Assembly (NCBI RefSeq): GCF_024713945.1 | Contig: NC_134677.1 | Coordinates: 62,001-126,000 of the forward strand | Direction: 5' to 3' | From: Dermatophagoides farinae | Lineage: Eukaryota; Arthropoda; Arachnida; Sarcoptiformes; Pyroglyphidae | DNA: 64,000 nt | Part shown: positions 11,684 to 24,479 of the stretch, in pieces | Position numbering within the stretch: the stretch's first letter is position 1 | Layout: every line of letters starts with the position of its first letter | Notes under the pieces: model-generated | Database searches by the model: none | What the model was told of the DNA's origin: nothing | What the model saw: only the letters and a program-made list of their open reading frames with translations | Position numbers and translations under genes: made by a program

Positions 11684-11959
11684 TTAATTATTAAAATTTA
11701 TTGTTTTCGAAAATTTTACACATTCTATATCATTACTTCGAAGAATAGCATGTTTCTGTAAACCGATCGATGTTTGTAGATTACTAACAGCCAAATGTTT
11801 GACACTGGGATCATACGCTTCTATATTGGCATCCTTATCTTGTGCGTTTTCTATGAAACGGATCGATGCTTTATTCTGTTGACTTTTACTAAGAAAATAG
11901 AGGAAATCATTACGATATTTAATGTCCAAATTATCAGTTTTCAAGCTGTTATTATCCAT
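11684..11959 (-). CDS. GEMIN7: SMN-complex protein Gemin7
   Basis: A single-exon gene of 91 codons. The C-terminal half reads HLAVSNLQTSIGLQ followed by HAILRSNDIECVKF, which aligns with the Gemin7 core (VSQLQTPIGVQ...ALLRCSDIISYTF in human). The N-terminal half fits the Sm-like fold start (FLYFLSKSQQNKASIRFIE). Gemin7 pairs with Gemin6 as an Sm-like dimer in the SMN complex that loads Sm rings on spliceosomal snRNAs. The protein is shorter than the human one (131 residues) because the disordered N-terminus is reduced. It is divergent from RRP1 across 157 bases and convergent with FDX2. Assignment rests on the C-terminal motif alone, which is distinctive. Confidence 0.8.
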   Translation of the reverse strand: MDNNSLKTDNLDIKYRNDFLYFLSKSQQNKASIRFIENAQDKDANIEAYDPSVKHLAVSNLQTSIGLQKHAILRSNDIECVKFSKTINFNN

Positions 11960-12116
11960 GGTTGGTTTTTTTTACTTGGTGAAAACACTTTAATATGCCA
12001 AGTTCATACGAATCAAGTATCCAACAGTGATCACATGTTTAATGATGATTTGATATTTGCCACACGCGGTGTGCATATATATGGCATTCATTTTGCAAAA
12101 TTATTCAAAAATCAAC
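11960..12116. promoter_or_regulatory. Short divergent promoter region GEMIN7/RRP1
   Basis: Only 157 bases lie between the two divergent start codons, so both transcripts must begin here or inside the partner's coding sequence. No TATA box in a canonical position is obvious. This is an inference from spacing. Confidence 0.4.
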
Positions 12117-13118
12117 ATGAAGAATAAAACAAGTAACGAATTATTTGTCTTGAATTTTGTTCAACGAGTTTCCGCTCCTCAAACCCACGCAAAACGTCTG
12201 GCAACCTTACGAAAAATGATGCAAAACTGTCCGAATGATTTGACAATGATTCAGTGGATGCAATTATGGAGAGGATTTTACTACATCGTTTGGTATGAAG
12301 AAATGCGAAAAGGTGGCGAAGAATTGATTATCGAAATGGGATCCTCGGACAACGGATCATTCCTTATGTCGGGCTTCAAAGCATTAGCTGAATCCTGGAA
12401 CAGTATCGATGCATTTCGCATTGATAAATATATGTTTCTCATTCGTATCATGCTCAGAAATTGTTTGCAAAAACAAATACAAACTGTCCACAACAACAAT
12501 GAACAACAAAAATTGTTTGAACATGAAATTTTCCTAAAAAATTATCGTCAAAGTATCGTGAACCAACATCGAACATTTGAAATTAAAGCCGATGTCATTG
12601 ACTATATCATATCGGTGACATCACAATCCATTGGTCTGTTTCTTCATATTTGTGACATTTATCTTGAAGAACTAAAATTGATCGTAGATGAAAAAATCGA
12701 TGAAGCTGCTAGGTCCCAAATCTATTACGAATTATTGCTACCATTTATTCAGTGGTTAGCATTGATCAATGATGATCGTCTATTAAAATCTATGTGCGAC
12801 AATATTTTTAATCATTTAGCAAAACAAACTCTACTGAATGAATCATTTATAGTACGGAGAATAATTTTGAAAAAAATGTATGAAACAATTTTAAATATGA
12901 ATGGCTTTTATTCCTGTACAACACCGAGAAATAATGATTATCGTGTTAAAATTTTGGACCATTACAAACAAAAATTGGATGAATTTGATGGTAAAACAAG
13001 AAACAAAACCAAACGCAAAGTGGTGATTGGACTGTGTAGAAAGACAAAAAGAACCAAATATGAAACAGTAACAAATACCCCGTTTGTTCGTTCAATAGTA
13101 CCATTGCCAATGATGTAA
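12117..13118 (+). CDS. RRP1: Ribosomal RNA processing protein 1 (Nop52 family)
   Basis: A single-exon frame, 333 residues from the ATG at 12117. The Nop52 domain covers about residues 12-220: FVQRVSAPQTHAKRLATLRK, then WMQLWRGFYYIVWYEEM and the diagnostic SWNSIDAFRIDKYMFLIR (human RRP1 has EWTGIDRLRLDKFYMLIR). The protein works in the nucleolus in 60S subunit maturation, in ITS processing. The C-terminus is Lys/Arg-rich (KTRNKTKRKVV, CRKTKRTK), fitting nuclear localisation. An upstream in-frame ATG at 12057 would add a poorly conserved hydrophobic extension, so the Met in MKNKTSNELFV is preferred. It is shorter than vertebrate RRP1, which has a long C-terminal tail. The stop codon is one base from the stop codon of DDB1 on the other strand. 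Confidence 0.9.
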   Translation: MKNKTSNELFVLNFVQRVSAPQTHAKRLATLRKMMQNCPNDLTMIQWMQLWRGFYYIVWYEEMRKGGEELIIEMGSSDNGSFLMSGFKALAESWNSIDAFRIDKYMFLIRIMLRNCLQKQIQTVHNNNEQQKLFEHEIFLKNYRQSIVNQHRTFEIKADVIDYIISVTSQSIGLFLHICDIYLEELKLIVDEKIDEAARSQIYYELLLPFIQWLALINDDRLLKSMCDNIFNHLAKQTLLNESFIVRRIILKKMYETILNMNGFYSCTTPRNNDYRVKILDHYKQKLDEFDGKTRNKTKRKVVIGLCRKTKRTKYETVTNTPFVRSIVPLPMM

Positions 13119-13119
13119 A

Positions 13120-16100
13120 TCAATGAATTCGTGACAATTCCTCAACAATTTTGATGATATCATCTACAGTGGCTGTTCGATTCTGGCCATTCATATTATA
13201 CTAAATGTAATGAAAAGAAAAATGACAATTTTTCAATAATAAAAAATAAAAAATATATATTGCCCATTACCATTATCCCTTCAGCACATTCGGCCATTTC
13301 GGTACTGTTTAAATCCAAAAATGATTCGATAAGATCACCATCAATAAAATTCAATGATGGTTCGGTTTTCTTGTCGTTCGTATAGGTTCGCCAGAAATCG
13401 TAATCAATTTTTCCAACCGATTTGATTTTAGATGCTAGATTCTTTTGTAATTTCAATAGAAATTCGTAATAATCTTTTGGTATTTGTGCAATTAAACCTA
13501 TAATACATGTAATAATAGGACATTAATAATTACAAGAGATGGTTTTTTCTAACAAAAATTCTTACCGATGCTCCCAGAGTATGTACCGAAAAGAATCGGT
13601 TTATTGATGATTGGATTATTCATTTCGTGTGGATAATTCATAACAAGATAACCATGTTTCATGACATTGACAAGATCACCCAAATGAAAGAAACCACATT
13701 GGGTAAGAAATTTCGATCTATCCGGATCGTCTGCCACATTCCTTTTGAAATGGAAAAAAAAAACAAAAACATTAGCAATCATCAATAGAACAACCAAGAC
13801 TTACAAATCTTTTTGAGCGAGATATAGATTGAAATTAGTATCAGCACCAATAAATGTATCGTCATCAATGATTTCCATGGCTGACAACCAAGCCGATTCG
13901 AGATCATGGGCTAATTGAGTAAAAGTTCCACCAAGTGGACTATATGCAAACAGTGAGAATGATCGCAGTAAATCACCAAGTAATACGAAATCTCCTTTGG
14001 TTTTCGTATGAATGGCCAATGTCGATGAAAATACCGATGATTCCATATGAAGTTCATGTGTCGATGTCCATTCGAATAATCGTATCGATGTATTGATGGC
14101 AGCTAAAAGTTTTCCATGAAATTCATGGAGCCAAAACGGCACTCCTTTGATTTCTTTTTCAGCAACTTGTTGAAGTTTACCATCGACAAGTTGAAATACA
14201 ATAATACGGCCTGCTTTCGGTTCAATATCATCGGAAATCATAAATGTCGTTCCAACAATATAATAATGATTGGCATCATTGCCCAGTTTACAGGAAACCA
14301 AACTAGTGGCATATTCGTTGACCATAAATTGATGGGCATGTAAAACTTCAAACGTTGTTTGATCAATAATCAATAGATGATAAACTTCCAATTCATTCGG
14401 ATAGAAGTGATTGGAAATCTGTGTTGGTTTCACCATTGTCGGTAATGATCGTGAATGAGTAATGTTTTGCGCCAAAGTACTGGCGCTAATCCGTGAGGAA
14501 ACCATTTGGCCATCTTCAAGCTGTACATCATATCGCATTGTTATCACACCAAATGTCTGCGTGGACTCTTGATAAGCTATACGTCTGGGAGTTTCATTCA
14601 ATGCAATCGTTCGAATATGAAGTTTTTGAATCTGATCTATCTGACCAATCAATAATTGGCTATCGTTGGTCAATATCAATGAATCAGGATAGCCTTCCGA
14701 ATTTAATGTGCACATATGATTCACTTCTTTTAGATTGACATTGGAGAATATTAATTTATTATTACTTGAATAGATGACAGCTGGACGATCGGAACAGGCA
14801 AATATATTGCTAGATGAATTAGTCTTGAACATTTTCAAAAATGTTGGATGTGTTCCTAGAACTACTTTTTTCTTCTCAGACAATGTACCAGTTTCAGTGT
14901 TCAAAATATACGAAAGCAATGATCCATCACCAATGGCTGTGAATAGATAACTGGTATGATCGAAATGAGCCATTAATGTTGAACGGGCAATAATTTCACC
15001 ACCAAGTTTTTCCGTATGCAAAAGTTTAAAATCCGGTAGGCTCATAATTCGAACCGAGATATCTTTCCATAATCCAACGGCACAAAGTTTGCTTCGTTTT
15101 TCGGTCAACGAGCTAATATCCAGACATGAAGCTTCATATTCCATTTCAATTTCATTGATCAATTTAATTTCCGATCGGATCACTTCCAAATATAGTAATT
15201 TATTTCTGGAACTGCAAATTATTTGACAATCATTGACAGAAACCAATGTTATATTGCTTGGTGGAATCCATTTACTTGTGATTCTATTGTCGTGTACCGA
15301 TAACAATCGAATACAATTGGCCGTTATTTGAACAATCATTTCAAATTGATCGGCAATAATGTTACCGGTATACATCGTTTCTTGTGAACAATCAAAACCC
15401 GTGATAAAAGTTTCTTCCACTTCTTCATTTTTTAATTTTAATAGTTTTGTCTGCCCAACGAAAGCCATTGCAACGACATTATCGTAGATCGAATTGACTT
15501 TCAATTGCCAAACGCCTTTGATTCCGGGTAAATCGATAGTGGCCAATTCATTGATACCGATACCGTTACGGATGATACGCAAAGATCCTTCTTTATATGC
15601 ACCCGAACATGTGATCAATTGATCTTGACCTTGTTTGTCAAGGTCAACAACGAGAATATCAACGATAGGTGCTAAACTAACATACGTATCCATTATTTCG
15701 ATATATTTCCTGGTATCATTATCATCGTGTTTGAGTTTGATCAATTGTGAATCGCCAAATCTTGAGCCAACAAATACATAATTGTTGTCTAAATACGAAA
15801 GGCAACTGGAAACAGATGTCTCGCCCAATGAAATCAGTTTCAAACCATATGGTGAAACTGGCGCCGACGACGATGAAGCAACTTGAACATTGGGATGCAA
15901 AATCAATATGAACAATTGTCCACTTAGATCACCGAGCAGAAAACGATTAGTATCGATTTTGCAAAAACATGAAAAATTTGAACTTGCAATCTCGGGTGGT
16001 GCAATTGCAGTATATTGATTTTGATCAATGATATGAGTGATTGATTCTTGGCCAACCACGATGACACCGCCATAAGGTTCGGATACGGGTATTAACATAG

Positions 16101-16809
16101 ATGAATCTGATTCGATATTTTCCTGTAGCCAAGGTCCACGACGAAGTTCTCGATCTTCGGTTATTTCATACGTTTTCAAATGGCGACTTCGATCTTCTTG
16201 ATAGATGAAACAAAGTACTGGTTTATCGTACCCATGAAGAAATACAAAATCGATAAGAGTATTTTCTTCCACTCGAATATTGTAGGATTTGATGTTCCGA
16301 TTTTTGAAATCCAGCTTCAATACATTCAATATTCCATCATATATTCTCAAGGCAATAATTCGAGCTTTGGCATTCACATCACAAAGTGTACCATTCTCTG
16401 ATGGTCGATCGGATTTTTCAGTAATAATACCATGGGCTCTTGTGTTGACCTCAAAATCACCATGTTTTGGATCACGACTTAACTCAAGAATCATTAAATT
16501 ATTTTTGAGTGTCATGATAAACAAAAGATCTTTATCTTCATTGGGCATACGAAAAGATTTTATGACAGATATTCGACCATTAAGAGGAATTTCTTTCAAT
16601 GATCGTAAACCTTCGGCTGTCACTAGGTGAACTTCGATTCGACATAATTTGTCCAGAATTAAGTTCAAATCAGTGGGAGATGTAAAATTTCCTGAATTGA
16701 ATTTAGCAATCATATTAATTCAAGCAAAGAATAGTAAGAATAGATTACCTGAAATGGCGTTAAAAACTGCCGTAGATTTTTGTGCAGTGACAACGTAATT
16801 ATGTGTCAT
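13120..16809 (-). CDS. DDB1: DNA damage-binding protein 1 (CUL4 adaptor)
   Basis: Five exons (16809-16749, 16691-13805, 13741-13566, about 13497-13271, 13200-13120) encode about 1,143 residues; human DDB1 has 1,140. The N-terminus MTHNYVVTAQKSTAVFNAISG matches human MSYNYVVTAQKPTAV. Further landmarks are LDIDP-region equivalents RRGPWLQENIE, IVVGQESI, FVGSRFGDSQLIKL, CSGAYKEGSLRIIRNGIGI, FIDGDLIESFLDL and the C-terminus VEELSRIH. DDB1 folds as three WD-like propellers (BPA, BPB, BPC) plus a C-terminal helical domain; it bridges CUL4-RBX1 to DCAF substrate receptors and with DDB2 recognises UV lesions. Almost all coding sequence is in one 2.9 kb exon. Introns are 46-70 bases. The 3' UTR must overlap RRP1 on the other strand. 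Confidence 0.97.
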
Positions 16810-17480
16810 TTTTCCTTTTTGATGGTTACGGTGGATTTCATAAACAAATCGATAAACTGATGACCAAAATGCAGACGAATATTATTTATTATTCATAACA
16901 AAAATCAAAATAAAAAAATCAAGCCGCATGTTTTTCTTTCAGACTTTTTCGTGAGCCTTGTCGTTCAAATAGTACGTTCCGTTTAATTTGAGAGCGAATT
17001 TTGAATTTTTTTCCAATTTTTTTTTTTGAAAAAAAAACAATAAATTTCAGTCAAAAAGATTTTTGTGAAAATTTATTACGTAATAAAAATTTTCAAATTA
17101 ACAATGATGACGATATTAAACCCAGAGATAATTTTTTGTTTGTTTTTTGAAAAGGAATCACTTGGTGGAGAAATTTTTTTGAGTGTTTACAGAGAGAATT
17201 GATATTGAAAGATAAAATGATAAACATGTTGTATAAAGCAACAGCAACAGCAACAACAACAACAACAACAATAAAAATAATAATAATAATGTTAATAATA
17301 ATAATTATGAAAATAAAAATAAAAACAAAAAATATATATATTCAACAAATAATAATTACACAAATAAGTTTTTTCAGTGTTGAGAGAGAAAAACCAAAAA
17401 AAGGTTTTTAAATTTCAAGTACCAAACAAATGAACAAAAAATGATTGTTTTTTTTGAGGACCAGAGGTTTGATGATTATT
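16810..17480. other. Intergenic region upstream of DDB1 and downstream of the first HR96-like receptor
   Basis: Holds the DDB1 promoter (gene reads left) and the 3' UTR side of the receptor gene. It contains CAA/AAT triplet repeats (17240-17318) and many A/T tracts. No gene seen. Confidence 0.5.
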
Positions 17481-20470
17481 TTATATTTGAGCCAAACGTT
17501 TTTTGTTGTACTCTTCAGTAATGAAACGGAATGGAAAAACATTATTAAACTTTTGATTGATTTTATGTAAACGATCAATGAGATTCAACATTGTATTGAA
17601 CTGAATAGCTTTTGTTGTATCATGTTCAACCATAGACGACGCTGACGGTGATGATGATGATGATGAATAATTGATGTGAATATATTTGCAGAGCAAATGG
17701 CAATATGTGATGTGTTCCAATCTTGTGATAAAAAAAACAACAAGAAATCAAGGAAATGGTAGATATTGATTTACAACTCACCTAACAACATCTTTATGTT
17801 TCAGTTCGGAACAATTGGGATTGAAGAGAACAACCATTGTCGCTAAATCGAACAAGTTACGATCATTTCGACAATTTTCCGGTACGGCCAAAATGAAATG
17901 TCTTATATCATCGCTAAATTCTGAATCCGATAATTGTGTTTTGCAAGTGTTGAATTGTAGTAATGTACCTTTTTCATTATTCTATAGTTGTGATTAATAT
18001 GAATAAATCAATAAATCAATAAATCAACAAATCAATATACATTTTATATATTTGAGAAAAACATACATCTAGATTGAAAATCCAAGCATCTTCATTGGGC
18101 AGAAAACAAGACACTGAACGCAAGATAAGTATCTCTGTAACCGAATACTTGAGCAATGATAGTTGATCAGTTTCGCATAAATTAGTAAATGCAGTAACCA
18201 TTTTGGCCATCGAAATAAAATGTTGAAATACATGTTCAGCAACTCGATAGATTTCTTTTAGATTGCGCATTTCATATAAAATCGATCTATAATTGCACCA
18301 ATGATGTAATTGTGCACAAGCATCCGCAAGCTCTTCCAAACGATAAGTTTCAATATAATTATAGGATTCGGAAATGGACTCGGGCGCCATTGCATTTAGA
18401 TTCAATTGAAAAACACTGATACGATTACCAGCTGATTGGCCTTTCATCATTTTGGCAAAGTTATCTTCATATTTGTTGGCTCCACTTAGGCCGGATTTTT
18501 CCTCAGGCAATGTAGATGAAACATTTGTCAAAAAAGTTTTATCATTTAATGGAGATGTTGGTGAACGACATACATCTATATTTTGTTGTTGTTATTCAAT
18601 ATGAATATGAATAATAATAAAAAAAAACAAAATGGGTCAATTTGGCATTTATCATCATATCATACAAAATAATAATTACCTTCTTTGCTTATGTTTACAG
18701 GCTGTTTCGATGCAGATTCTTTGAAATTTTCTGCATCACTGGAATTATTGTTGTATGTACTTAGAACAGTGTTGGCACTTTCACTTTCGTCAGATGAAAT
18801 GAATGGTCTATGATGATGATCGGTGAATGAATTCGATTGGCAACTAGATTGACACTGTCCTTTGCCATTGAATTGATTGTGATTGTTATCAATTATCGAT
18901 GATATATGATGCTTTGCCAGTGTAACGTATTCATCTGGTTCGGTTTTAAGAGGAAAAATTGGACGTTGACATTGGTCAACAACTGGCGATGATGATATGT
19001 TGTATGTGCTGTTTGTTTGCATAGGGTCATTGCACTCGGTTTTAATATTAAGATGATCAGGTTCAATATTTCTATTGTTGTTTTTTGCATTGATATTGCA
19101 CAAAGATGAATGGCTAGATGGTGGTGATGGTAGAGATCCTTGAAAATTTGTTGTTTTCATTGCCAGTGACAACGATCTATTTGGAGACATTGTTGCGGTC
19201 GGGTTAATCGACTTTTCATATGCAGAAGAAGAATGAATTTGAGGCAAAGGTTGTGATTGAGGTTGTAGTTGCTGTTGTTGATAATGATGTTGTTGATGAT
19301 GATGATATTGAGGTTGAGGTTGAGGTTGAGGAGAATGAAGAGGATGAGTATAATGATGATGATGATGATGATGATGCTGATGTTGGTATGATGATGGTGG
19401 TTGATTTGATGACTTAATGTTGTTATTATTATTTACAAATCTTGATGTCGAATATGGTTCATGGTTGTTGTTGTTTTCGGTTCGAGGAGAAATAGGGAAA
19501 AATTTACTCGATAAATATAGATTCTGTTGATATTTATGTTGTTCGAATAGGTATAAAGAATTGAAAAAATTTTCTTTCTGATTATTTCGATTGTTGTGAT
19601 GATTATTTTCCGGAATATCCCGATTAATTGGTTGATGATGGGTATTCACATTACCATTGGCCGGCATTTTCATTAAAGTTTTATTACTATGATGATTGTT
19701 ATTGTTAACTGTATTGTAAATCGACTTATTATCATTCACAACAAATGATTGGTTCGATGATGATGTGTTGTCGGAATGGTTACTATTGTCTTCTTGACTA
19801 GTGATCGACGACATCATCACATCGATATTGTTAGTGTTTCCATTGGCCATCATTACCTGATGAATAGAGGATGATGATGGCGAGGATAATGATGATGTTG
19901 ATGACAATTCTTTTTTCCTACGATTTTCCATTATTTTATCTCTTTTTACTCGTTTCTCTTCATCGGATAATATCCATTCCTATATAATATAAAGAAAGAG
20001 AAAACAATTGAGAATGAATGAAAAACAAACAAACAAATCATTCGATGATCTAATAATAAATCATCATCATCATCATCATTACTTTTTTCATTCCAATGTC
20101 GAAACATTTTTTCAATCGACATTTCTGACAGAATCGACGGGTAACCAAATCTATTTTACAATTACCATCAAATGGACATTTAAAATCCTAAATCAATAAG
20201 CAATGGGCAAATTTAACAAAAGCAAAAAAAAAAAAAAAATGAAAAGAAAATGACTTACCTTTGTTCTAAGGGCGTTTCGTCGAAAGAATGCTTTACATGC
20301 TTCACATGTTATTGCATTAAAGTTGTAGCCTGTGGTATTTTGTTTCCAAATTAATTAATAGTTTTTTCCATTTCAAACAAAATCCAATACTTACCCAATG
20401 CTTTATCACCACAAATTCCACACAATTTATTTGGTTTATATTTCAAATGATCATCACTATCCTCCATCAT
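17481..20470 (-). CDS. HR96: Nuclear receptor, HR96-like (NR1J) paralogue A
   Basis: Seven exons (20470-20395, 20329-20259, 20187-20083, 19979-18680, 18575-18067, 17981-17782, 17721-17481), all in consistent phase, give about 833 residues. The zinc-finger DNA-binding domain is at about residues 17-85: [15 protein letters not shown]-box [12 protein letters not shown], second finger CPFDGNC then [15 protein letters not shown]. This is the HR96/VDR-PXR-CAR-like pattern of arthropods. A hinge of over 400 residues is rich in Asn, His, Gln and Ser, with a His run and a PQPQPQ run. The ligand-binding domain (about 560-833) shows the signature [18 protein letters not shown]; the end FRFITEEYN could be the AF-2 helix. 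HR96 receptors respond to xenobiotics and lipids in arthropods. It is head to head with paralogue B. Vertebrate members lack such a long hinge. Confidence 0.88.
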
Positions 20471-23400
20471 GGCTCTGTTGTTTTGTTTTGTTTCGTTTTT
20501 TTTCAATTTCGATTATTTATTTACAATAATGAATGCTAATCGATATTCGCTTCTTTTGGTAATGATGATGATTGGAATGATTTGTATTGTTATCCATATC
20601 ACCCCTGACAACTTTACTATTGTATCATTAATGATTGGGGTAGGTATCCAATTTTTTCTGTAATAGAAGAAAATGTTGATGAATTGCAAGCAGAAAGATG
20701 ATGATGACGACGATAGTGGCCAATGAAAAAAGAAGAAAAAAAATAGAGAAAAATTAAGATGATCATCTAAACACGTTGAACAAGGATTTAAAGTTGTATG
20801 CGAAAATAATTACTTTAGGGAAAATACACACACACGCACAGACAGAGGATATAGGCATTTGGTAGAAAATAATTATTATTAACCCAAATAACGAATGAGT
20901 GAATTAATAAAAAAAAAGAAGATGTGAATAAGAAAGAAAAACCTGTTTTGCTGTATTTTATTAACGTTTTTGTTTCATCAATCCATCTTTTATCCACACA
21001 TTAAAACTTGAAATCAAACTGTACTGAACCCCTGTCCTGATCATGATGACGATTGATTAGTTTGCGATTAATTAATATTAATATAAATATAAATCAAAAA
21101 AGAGAAAATGACTGACTAAGATGTATTCACATATCATCGTCATTCTAAGCATCGAACCACATAAACAAACATGACACTGAATGTAGTGGTTTTTTTATGA
21201 TGAAAATATTCATCACCATTTTGCCAGGGTTGAGGGTTAAAAAAGATCAAAAAATAAAATAAAAAAAAATGTCACACTATCAAATTCACCATAATGAACA
21301 GACAGATAAATAGATTGATTGATAACAACAAACAAGAAAAAATAGCCTCTCTCTCTCTCTCTCTGTCTGTCTAAATCTATGTATCATTTTGGTTGGAAAA
21401 CGAAAAAAATTGGATACAATATTCATGCGCTTCACTGTTGAACATTTTTTTCATTTCGTTTCGTTTTTTCCTTTTATCTCACATACTAGCAAACACACAC
21501 ACAAATTCATCTTTATCATTTATTTCCGTTGCCGAGGAAGAGGAAAAAGGCAACAACAACAAAAAAAAAGAAAAAAAATGTTCAACAGCGATTCGCGGCT
21601 AGCTACTATGTTTTCGCTGGTGTTTGCTGTCGTATTTTTTTCCTTTTTATTCCTGTTGTGTGAATATTTGAATTAGAACCCCCAATAACAACAGTTGAGT
21701 AGTTAGATAGATAAAGAGTGTTTTTTTGGCTTGCGACACACAACACACAACATACAACATATATAGAAAACCAACACTATACACACAGATACACGTGAAA
21801 AATATGATAACTAAAGTAGAAACAAAATAATGATTTATCACACAAATTCACCAGAATATATATATAGAACGCAATTCAACATTCTATATAGAACAAAAAA
21901 AACAGATCTATATGGCCCGGATGACACAAAAGTCAATCAAATTGATTGGATAATCTTTTCGAAATACATTATTATTGTGATCATATAATTTCAAGAATGT
22001 GAACCAAAAAAAAAGGAATTTTAAAATGACAAAATCAACAAAAAAAAAGCCATAATGTGTAATGTAATGTGGTGCTTATAATTCAATTATCACAGTTGTA
22101 TCAATTTAATTGAATTTCGTTCTAAAGACACACAGACTCGCAGATGGACAAAAGTGATATATAGAATAGAATCGGATAAACTGATGATGACGATTATTAT
22201 GTAATAACACGCACACTCAACTCTAAATAAACATTGTATACAATACACAATTTTATCATCATTATCGTTATTGCCATTATTAAATAACATAGCATTGTAA
22301 TTGAAAATTAATATCAAAAAAAAAATCATCATGAACTTGCACATTAATACATAATTTTTTTGCTAACATTTTTCAGGATGATGATGATCATGATGACAAG
22401 GGAAAAAATAATAAACAAACAGAAAACGGGAATTTAAATTGTTGCAACAAAAAACGAAAAAAATCAATGTGATCGGTATAATAGTAGTAGTAGTAGTTGA
22501 TCGTTTTCATGAGTAAATATTTGCCATTGACATTTCACAGTCATTGTTTACGAGTTAAAAAAAATGGACATTATTCATTTGATTATGATGTGTAAATTCA
22601 ACTTGAATCTCTGAATGAATTTTTTAAGGGTGAAAATATAAATCAATGCATCCAAAAAAAAAAAAAATTGTTATTGTGACAAATATGGGTGGACGGTTTT
22701 CTTTTTCATCTTCTTCTTTCTATCATTTGATAAAATGTTGTTTTCAGTTTGTCCATTTCTGTTGTTAATGTTGTTGTTTGATAAATGAATGGCACATATA
22801 GACATTTCCCATTGTAATCATGGTCATCATCATGGGGTACATATCAACAAGCAGTTTTTTGTTTGTTTTATTCAAAGAATCATCACAAAAATTAAAAAAA
22901 AAGTATTAGAAATGGAACCAATCGATTATAAACTATGCTCTCTTGTTAGTTAAAATCTGATGAGAAAAAAACCGTGCAATGACCCAAACATACTGTACAC
23001 ACTTTTCAGGAAAAATATTTTTCAGTCGAAAAATTTGAATTTTCTTAAATCATCAAATATTTCGAATAATGGTGCAAAAACAAAACAAAACAAAAAATTC
23101 CAATTCGTGATAATTTGTCGGTTACTGAAATTTGTGATATGACACAAACACACAAAATCATCAGAAAATAAAAAGCGGCGAATTTCTATTCACAACATTT
23201 GAATGTAGAAAAAAAAATGAAAACAAACATCGTACACACGCACACGTCGTATTAGCAAGAAAAATCGAAAGATACTTGTCGTCGTCATGCATGAAATTTT
23301 TTTTTCTGCTTTGTTGTTGATATTCTTGTGAAATTGCATTATAATTTCTCTTCTTTATAAAAATGTGAATGTTGTGAATACATAGAATCAATAACACAAC

Positions 23401-24448
23401 ACATTGTAATATAGTTAGATTAGGCTAAAACGACAATGGCAATTTTCAGATATTTTTTGTTCTTTCACCACAACCATAAAATATCGATGAATTTTGTTGT
23501 TGATATTGTGATGAGCATCGATTGGGTAAAAGAAGATGTGTGTGGTAGTAACAGTTTGAAAGAAAATCTATCAAGCAAAAATAAATCGTAAACGATACCG
23601 TCTCTGTGTTGTATATTTGTGATGTTGGAGAATAAAAAAAGATTTTTTTTTCTCGGTTTTTAATCGAGGATAAGAGATGGATACACACATCCATATCCAT
23701 ATCATACATGTATACACAGCTCACACATACACCATCAATAAAGATCAGAGAGAAAGCAAAGAGATAGGGATGAAATATATCATCATCATCATCATTATCA
23801 TTAACATGGAAAAAAAACTTTACTGGATAGTGTGTATAACTGTGTGTTTGTTTTCAAATGTGGTATGTGCAAAAGAGAGAGAGAGATAGATGCAAAAAAA
23901 GGGGGCAAGGAAACGGTAAAAACGAAAAGTAAGAAAATAAAAAATGCACCGATTGTAGTTAATAATAAAATAAAAAACGGCTACGATTATTTTTGTCTGC
24001 AGTTTTTTTTTGAAAAATAACACCAGAGAGAAAATTTGGAGACAACAACGGCAAAATTTCATTCTGGATTTTTTTTTTAAATGACAAGCTGTACGACAAT
24101 GACACTGACAATGACAGACACACATGGAATAGACTTTGAAAATTATTGATCAAAAAAATATACCATTGTCGAATCGAAATTCAATGTTGCTGTCATCGAT
24201 GCATATGTTTATGAATATTGTTGTTGTTGATGACGCCAAAAAAAGAAGAGAAAATTGTGTATTTCACACACACACACACACACACACAAACACTTGCAAT
24301 GTGTTTATTATGATGATGATGATGATTGTTGATGATTTTGTTGTTGTCAATTATTTGATAGCTGATCGACAACTAAACTTGGTTGGTTGGTTTGGTTAGT
24401 TTTTTTTTTTGGTTGATTGTATTTCTCTTCTTACTCTTCATCATCATC

Positions 24449-24479
24449 ATTCATTCATTCATTCATTCATTCATTCATC
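24449..24479. repeat. (ATTC)n tetranucleotide microsatellite
   Basis: Seven or more uninterrupted CATT/ATTC units. It is the complement of the GAAT runs near 1963 and 3117-3181. Confidence 0.9.
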
